From the NCBI GenBank assembly GCA_963921935.1, contig OY998180.1:80125262-80189261 (forward strand): a DNA stretch of 64,000 nucleotides, given 5' to 3'. Positions 60,625 through 64,000 of this stretch are shown in pieces. How positions within the stretch are numbered: the first letter of the stretch is position 1; every line of letters starts with the position of its first letter. The translations under genes and the position numbers were made by a program. The notes below the pieces were generated by a model that ran no database searches, was not told where the DNA came from, and saw only the letters and a list, made by a program, of their open reading frames with translations. This DNA comes from Galeruca laticollis. Its lineage: Eukaryota; Arthropoda; Insecta; Coleoptera; Chrysomelidae.

Positions 60625-61055
60625 TTGTTATATAGGAGAAACATACCAGTAGACATAGAACAATTGAAGATTTATATTAAAACAAGATGTTGGAAATAAC
60701 AATAGCAAATCAATTAATCAACCAATTTAAGCTTGAAAGAGAATAATGCAGGGCGATTCACTAAGTCACTTACTGTTTCACCTTATCACGGATGAAACAA
60801 TCCTAAAACTCAATAAGACGTGTAACAAACAACTAAAAATTATATGCTATGCGGATGATGCGGTATTAACAGTACGAAACGAAGATGATCTTCAAATAAT
60901 GCTACTCCAATTTAACATGTCGGACAAGCAATTTAATATGATACGATCACCATACAAGACGCAGTCTATGGTTGTATCACACTAACCAATACGATGCAAA
61001 TTAGAGGTTGACGGGAATATAATCGAGAAGGAGATGGAGTTTAAATACCTTACAG
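60434..61055 (+). pseudogene. Non-LTR retrotransposon ORF2, right half
   Basis: The RT resumes directly after the gypsy insertion: FLCFIDLKKPFDRV (block A, usual KAFDRV), then after a (CA)n tract at 60585-60618 MQGDSLSHLLFHLITDE (block B), KIICYADDAVLT with the catalytic YADD near 60850, and a thumb-like end VDGNIIEKEMEFKYL near 61005-61045. Stops and small indels are present. Removing the gypsy element and one GCAG copy brings the two halves into register. Confidence 0.8.
60585..60618. repeat. (CA)n microsatellite
   Basis: Pure AC/CA run inside the non-LTR remnant. Confidence 0.95.
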
Positions 61056-61059
61056 CTTA

Positions 61060-61600
61060 CAGTAGATGTTTTTAATATTCATGAGCTGTGGAATAATACT
61101 TATAGATTTTGCATATATCATGAAGGAGAGGCAAAAAGGTGCCGATGAAGTATGTTCCATGTTACTTGATTATATTAATACAGAAAATGACCAGTCTGGT
61201 AAATAATTGTATGTATTCTCAGGCGGAGCATGGGGCCGGAACAAAAACCATGCAGATGTACGTATGATGATGGCTTTACAATCGACTGGTAGGTTTGAGC
61301 GACTTTTCCATATTTTCCCGTAAGGAGTCATTCTTTCCCACCTTTAGTGTCGCAAAAGTAAACGAACCGATCGAATTTACACAATGAAGGAATATATTGC
61401 TTTGGTTGTTTTAAAAAATGATGTCAAAAGTTTTTCAAAAAGAATGTGCTATCTGAAGAGTTTTATCAAAAAAAATTACCCAAAGAACTAAAGCAGTCGT
61501 TCACTATCTCTAAATTCAATCAGTTTAACTATTGTAAAGATAAAGTCGTTGTTGCTCGAAACTTCATTGATGGATGGATGTATTGAAATTATTGGCGTCA
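61060..61600 (+). pseudogene. Second fragment of the unnamed transposase-like family
   Basis: Blocks shared with 34058-36410 and its relatives: FNIHELWNNT, YHEGEAKKGADEVCSMLLDY, YVFSGGAWGRNKNHADVRMM (position of the YSD.C.GQNRN motif), MALQSTGRFERLFHIFP and, in another frame, RTDRIYTMKEYIALVV. Only the central-to-C-terminal part remains, with stops and frame changes. It is inserted next to or fused onto the end of the non-LTR remnant. Confidence 0.6.
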
Positions 61601-61864
61601 ACGAGAATTGTTGTGCTATGATGGCCGTGTTCATATCAATGTGAACAAACTGTATAACATAAAGCCATGTCCACACCAAATAAACACAGAGGAAAATTTT
61701 ATTGCTGGCTGCCGCAACCTGTTTATGGAAACAGAAACAATAGCAAAAGTTCCGTAAACATTCTGTCTACGCCAAAGTAACTCATTATTGATGTTTCGTT
61801 CTGTTGCTGCAACAGGAAACGTTGTGTCTACACCAGTGCACGGTGTGATCCCAGTTTCTAAACA

Positions 61865-62299
61865 ATGTGGTGTGACGAAGATTTACAGGCAGCAGCAGCT
61901 ACAATTGTAATTATTTTACAAAAACAGGAAAAACGAGTACGTAAATGTTGGACTAGACCAAGTCTTTTAGACAGAAATTCACTTGGTGTCATACGTCTTC
62001 TAAGTTCTTTAAAGAAAGATGATATGTTGTCGGAATGTATTGGAAATGGATATGTAAAAAATTTTTGTCGTATGAAATGGTTACTGTGCAAAATTTCACC
62101 TTCAATTCAAAAAGAAGATACAAACTATAGAGCTGCTATATCTCCATTGGAACGCCTCCTATCAACACTTCGATTTCTTGCAACGGAAGATTCATATACT
62201 TCTCTGATGTACTTGTTTCGAATTTCCAAACAAGCAATTTCCTTAATTGTACCAGAAGTCTGTGATGCTATTATATTAGTCCTTAAGGATCAAATGAAG
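61865..62299 (+). pseudogene. PIF/Harbinger transposase, exon 1
   Basis: 145 codons from an ATG, open to a consensus splice donor ATGAAG|GTAAGT at 62299/62300. The content matches the HARBI1-type N-terminal helical domain: KKDDMLSECIGNGYV, DTNYRAAISPLERLLSTLRF, LATEDSYTSLMYLFRISKQA and VPEVCDAIILVLKDQMK. The catalytic domain must come from downstream exons, and a matching piece lies at 63355-63497. Short repeats of the type GTCYACRCCA at about 61672, 61766 and 61828 sit upstream and could be subterminal sites. The exon itself is intact, but the gene as a whole is not. Confidence 0.8.
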
Positions 62300-62449
62300 G
62301 TAAGTGCAAGTCTTTTACCATTTAAAGTAAACAAAAGTAACGATTTTATTCATATATCATCAAAAATATACATTCTGCACTAGTCTAATAATAATGTTAT
62401 TGTCAAAACGATATTACCTACATTAAAAATAGTTGACAAAGCATTGTAA

Positions 62450-63170
62450 ATACTGTCGTGTTGACCGTTTGAAGATTCTTGAAAATTGTTTGATATTTCA
62501 GTATCGGTTGATAACAGTGTTTAGGCAAAGGTGAAGGCGCATACTCAGGAGAAGAGAGTGTCACGGATGACGAATATGACGATGCCCCGAGCGATGCTGT
62601 AGCTGTTGTTGGCATATGTGCTTGAGGTGACCCATTGTATGTATTGGTCAGTGGACGCCTCCGTCAATACATTTCCAATTAAACGTTCTACGGTGTTTTG
62701 TGCAAACTCGGTTTTTAAACTTAGGATTTTACAAGCTACATGTGATCCAAAAATGCTAAACTGGTCATACGTTTTTCTTTATTGCAGTTCCTTCAAGAAC
62801 ATTTAGGCTTCTTCTTGTCTTTCCTCTGCCTCTCCTTTTGACTTTTGTATACATCGTTTTTTCTCGGTTGTTTTAAATTCTGCGTCTAGTTTATCACTGA
62901 TTTGTGGCTTTTCAAGAAAAGTAGATATTTGCTTTTCATTCTGTAGCTCCACGCCGTCATCGGAACGCTCCATATTTTCACTTTGTGTACCGTACCATCT
63001 TGTGTTTCAGGAATCACATTTTCGTATTCAGTTGGAAGCTGTTCATTTTCTCCAGGAATAATATTGTCGTGTTCACTGTCATCTTGTATCCCTTCATTAG
63101 TGTCGTCATCAATATCATCATTACAACTAATTGGAGAGTCTCATTCTTACCTTCGTACCTACCTACCTAT
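62450..63170 (-). pseudogene. PIF/Harbinger accessory (MADF/BESS-like) protein, broken
   Basis: On the minus strand an acidic segment (DDDTNEGIQDDSEHDNIIPG, ENEQLPTEYENVIPET) is followed, in another frame, by NEKQISTFLEKPQISDKLDA and a Lys/Glu-rich stretch. After a stop near 62810 comes YDQFSIFGSHVACKILSLKT and FAQNTVERLIGNVLTEAS, the BESS-like pattern seen in second proteins of insect Harbinger elements. In that family this partner binds DNA and escorts the transposase to the nucleus. It lies antisense inside the transposase intron here. Several stops and frameshifts are present. Confidence 0.6.
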
Positions 63171-63354
63171 ATTAATGAAGAAAATACTTTTTTGAGAGAC
63201 AAAGTGTGGTTGTTATATCTATTCTCAGAAACGAAAGTAAGAAAAAATACTGAAAAGACTTTTTGTTAAATGATTTTCATCAGTGTAGCCTCAAATCTAT
63301 AACAAATATTATTTCAAAATTAAGCTTTCATTCAATAAGTTTCAATAATTACAA

Positions 63355-63495
63355 TTCCCTGCAAATGAAGACCAATGAACGATAGCGTCAAATGCATTTA
63401 ACACGCTTTGGAATTTTCACCAATGTGTTGGCGTGATGGACGGAAAGCATATCACTTTACAAGCGCCCAAAAATAGTGGCAGTGAATTTTTTAAA

Positions 63496-63497
<2 letters not shown>
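63355..63497 (+). pseudogene. PIF/Harbinger transposase, exon 2 (truncated)
   Basis: FPANEDQ, a stop at 63376-63378 in place of an expected Trp, then ASNAFNTLWNFHQCVGVMDG followed by KHITLQAPKNSGSEFF, which contains the first catalytic Asp (DGKH motif) at 63439-63441. It runs directly into a (TTA)n microsatellite, after which unrelated sequence begins; the remaining catalytic residues are missing. A clear AG acceptor is not visible. Confidence 0.75.
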
Positions 63498-63535
<38 letters not shown>

Positions 63536-63536
63536 T
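63497..63536. repeat. (TTA)n microsatellite
   Basis: Trinucleotide run at the breakpoint between the Harbinger exon and the next non-LTR fragment. Such tails are also typical 3' ends of some non-LTR elements. Confidence 0.95.
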
Positions 63537-63544
63537 TAGGAATT

Positions 63545-64000
63545 CACAAGGTTTTTGTTCCTTGGATTTCTTCTTTATACGGGCAGGCCAAGTATAAACG
63601 AAGTCTATTGTGCTCTAAGAAACGAGCGGACTATATTGCATGTATGTAAAATGACGCTTTTTTGTATTCGATTGTGTATATTTTCAGGTATGTCGAGTTC
63701 TGTCAGGTGTTCTGTGAATTTTTTGTGGGTGATACCAGTAGCAGGCATAATCAACGGAATAATGGTGACCGCCTTTTGCTTCCAAATTCTCTCCTGTATT
63801 TTTGTATTTTTTCCGAATATTTGTTTGTTAGATTTTGATCGGTAGGGTGGAAACGTCTATTAGGTAGGTGTGTTTGTTTTTCTTGTCAGTAAATGTGATG
63901 TCGGGTCTGTTGCATGCTAATGTTTTGTCTGATTGTATCGTTTTGTCCCAGTATATTTTGTATTCCTGGTTTTCCAGTATTTCGGATGGTGTGTACTGGT
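63545..64000 (-). pseudogene. C-terminal fragment of a non-LTR retrotransposon, running off the window
   Basis: The minus strand reads PSEILENQEYKIYWDKTIQS, CNRPDITFTDKKNKHTYLID, then (in other frames) IHNRIQKSVILHTCNIVRSF and LEHN to about 63580. The RPD...D arrangement resembles restriction-like endonuclease domains at the C-termini of some arthropod non-LTR elements. At least two frame changes are present. The 5' part lies beyond 64000. The neighbouring (TTA)n run may be this element's 3' tail. Confidence 0.6.

Overview
This window looks like a gene-poor, AT-rich stretch of an arthropod nuclear genome, most likely an insect. The evidence is the mix of mobile elements: Ty3/gypsy LTR retrotransposons, two unrelated piggyBac elements, an intact DD34E Tc1 element, a decayed mariner, PIF/Harbinger, and several insect-expanded transposase-like families. 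A beetle or hemipteran would fit, but nothing in the sequence fixes the order. I found no convincing host gene. Essentially every protein-level signal belongs to a mobile element, and most copies are broken by stops and frameshifts.

Layout. 1-450: truncated copy of a dispersed repeat built from ~173-bp tandem monomers (two more copies at 16.7-17.5 kb and 25.3-26.1 kb). 1.44-1.69 kb: a tandem array of small hairpins with a near-constant 7-nt loop and different, self-complementary stems; this is the most unusual signal here. 1.98-3.09 kb: minus-strand ORF1-like fragment of a non-LTR element. 4.4-9.1 kb: DNA transposon with ~830-bp inverted repeats around a broken minus-strand DDE_Tnp_4/SWIM-type transposase. 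9.9-14.8 kb: old gypsy element with 221-bp LTRs (~5% diverged) and a 21-bp minisatellite before its 3' LTR. 18.2-20.2 kb: intact Tc1 element with ~373-bp inverted repeats. 21.3-24.1 kb: broken piggyBac flanked by palindromic subterminal boxes. 27.6-30.3 kb: 5' LTR plus decayed gag-pro-pol of another gypsy element. 34.0-36.4 kb: decayed transposase-like gene of an insect-expanded family (a second fragment lies at 61 kb). 36.84-39.15 kb: complete 2.3-kb piggyBac with TTAA duplications. 44.2-46.0 kb: mariner pseudogene. 46.0-46.5 and 49.0-49.2 kb: fold-back palindromes. 47.4-48.7 kb: another unnamed transposon-like pseudogene. 50.2-61.05 kb: a non-LTR element split in two by a young 9.5-kb gypsy element (LTRs ~1.88 kb, about a dozen differences). 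61.9-63.5 kb: PIF/Harbinger remnant with an antisense accessory gene inside the transposase intron. 63.5 kb to the end: C-terminal fragment of another non-LTR element.

The genes do not form a pathway. They record successive insertions, best seen where the young gypsy element sits inside the older non-LTR element with a GCAG target duplication. That gypsy element has the best-preserved coding capacity among the retroelements: complete gag, a canonical GGGAAAC -1 slippery site and pol. Its integrase has lost the second catalytic Asp through a small deletion. The Tc1 element is the only one with an apparently undamaged transposase.
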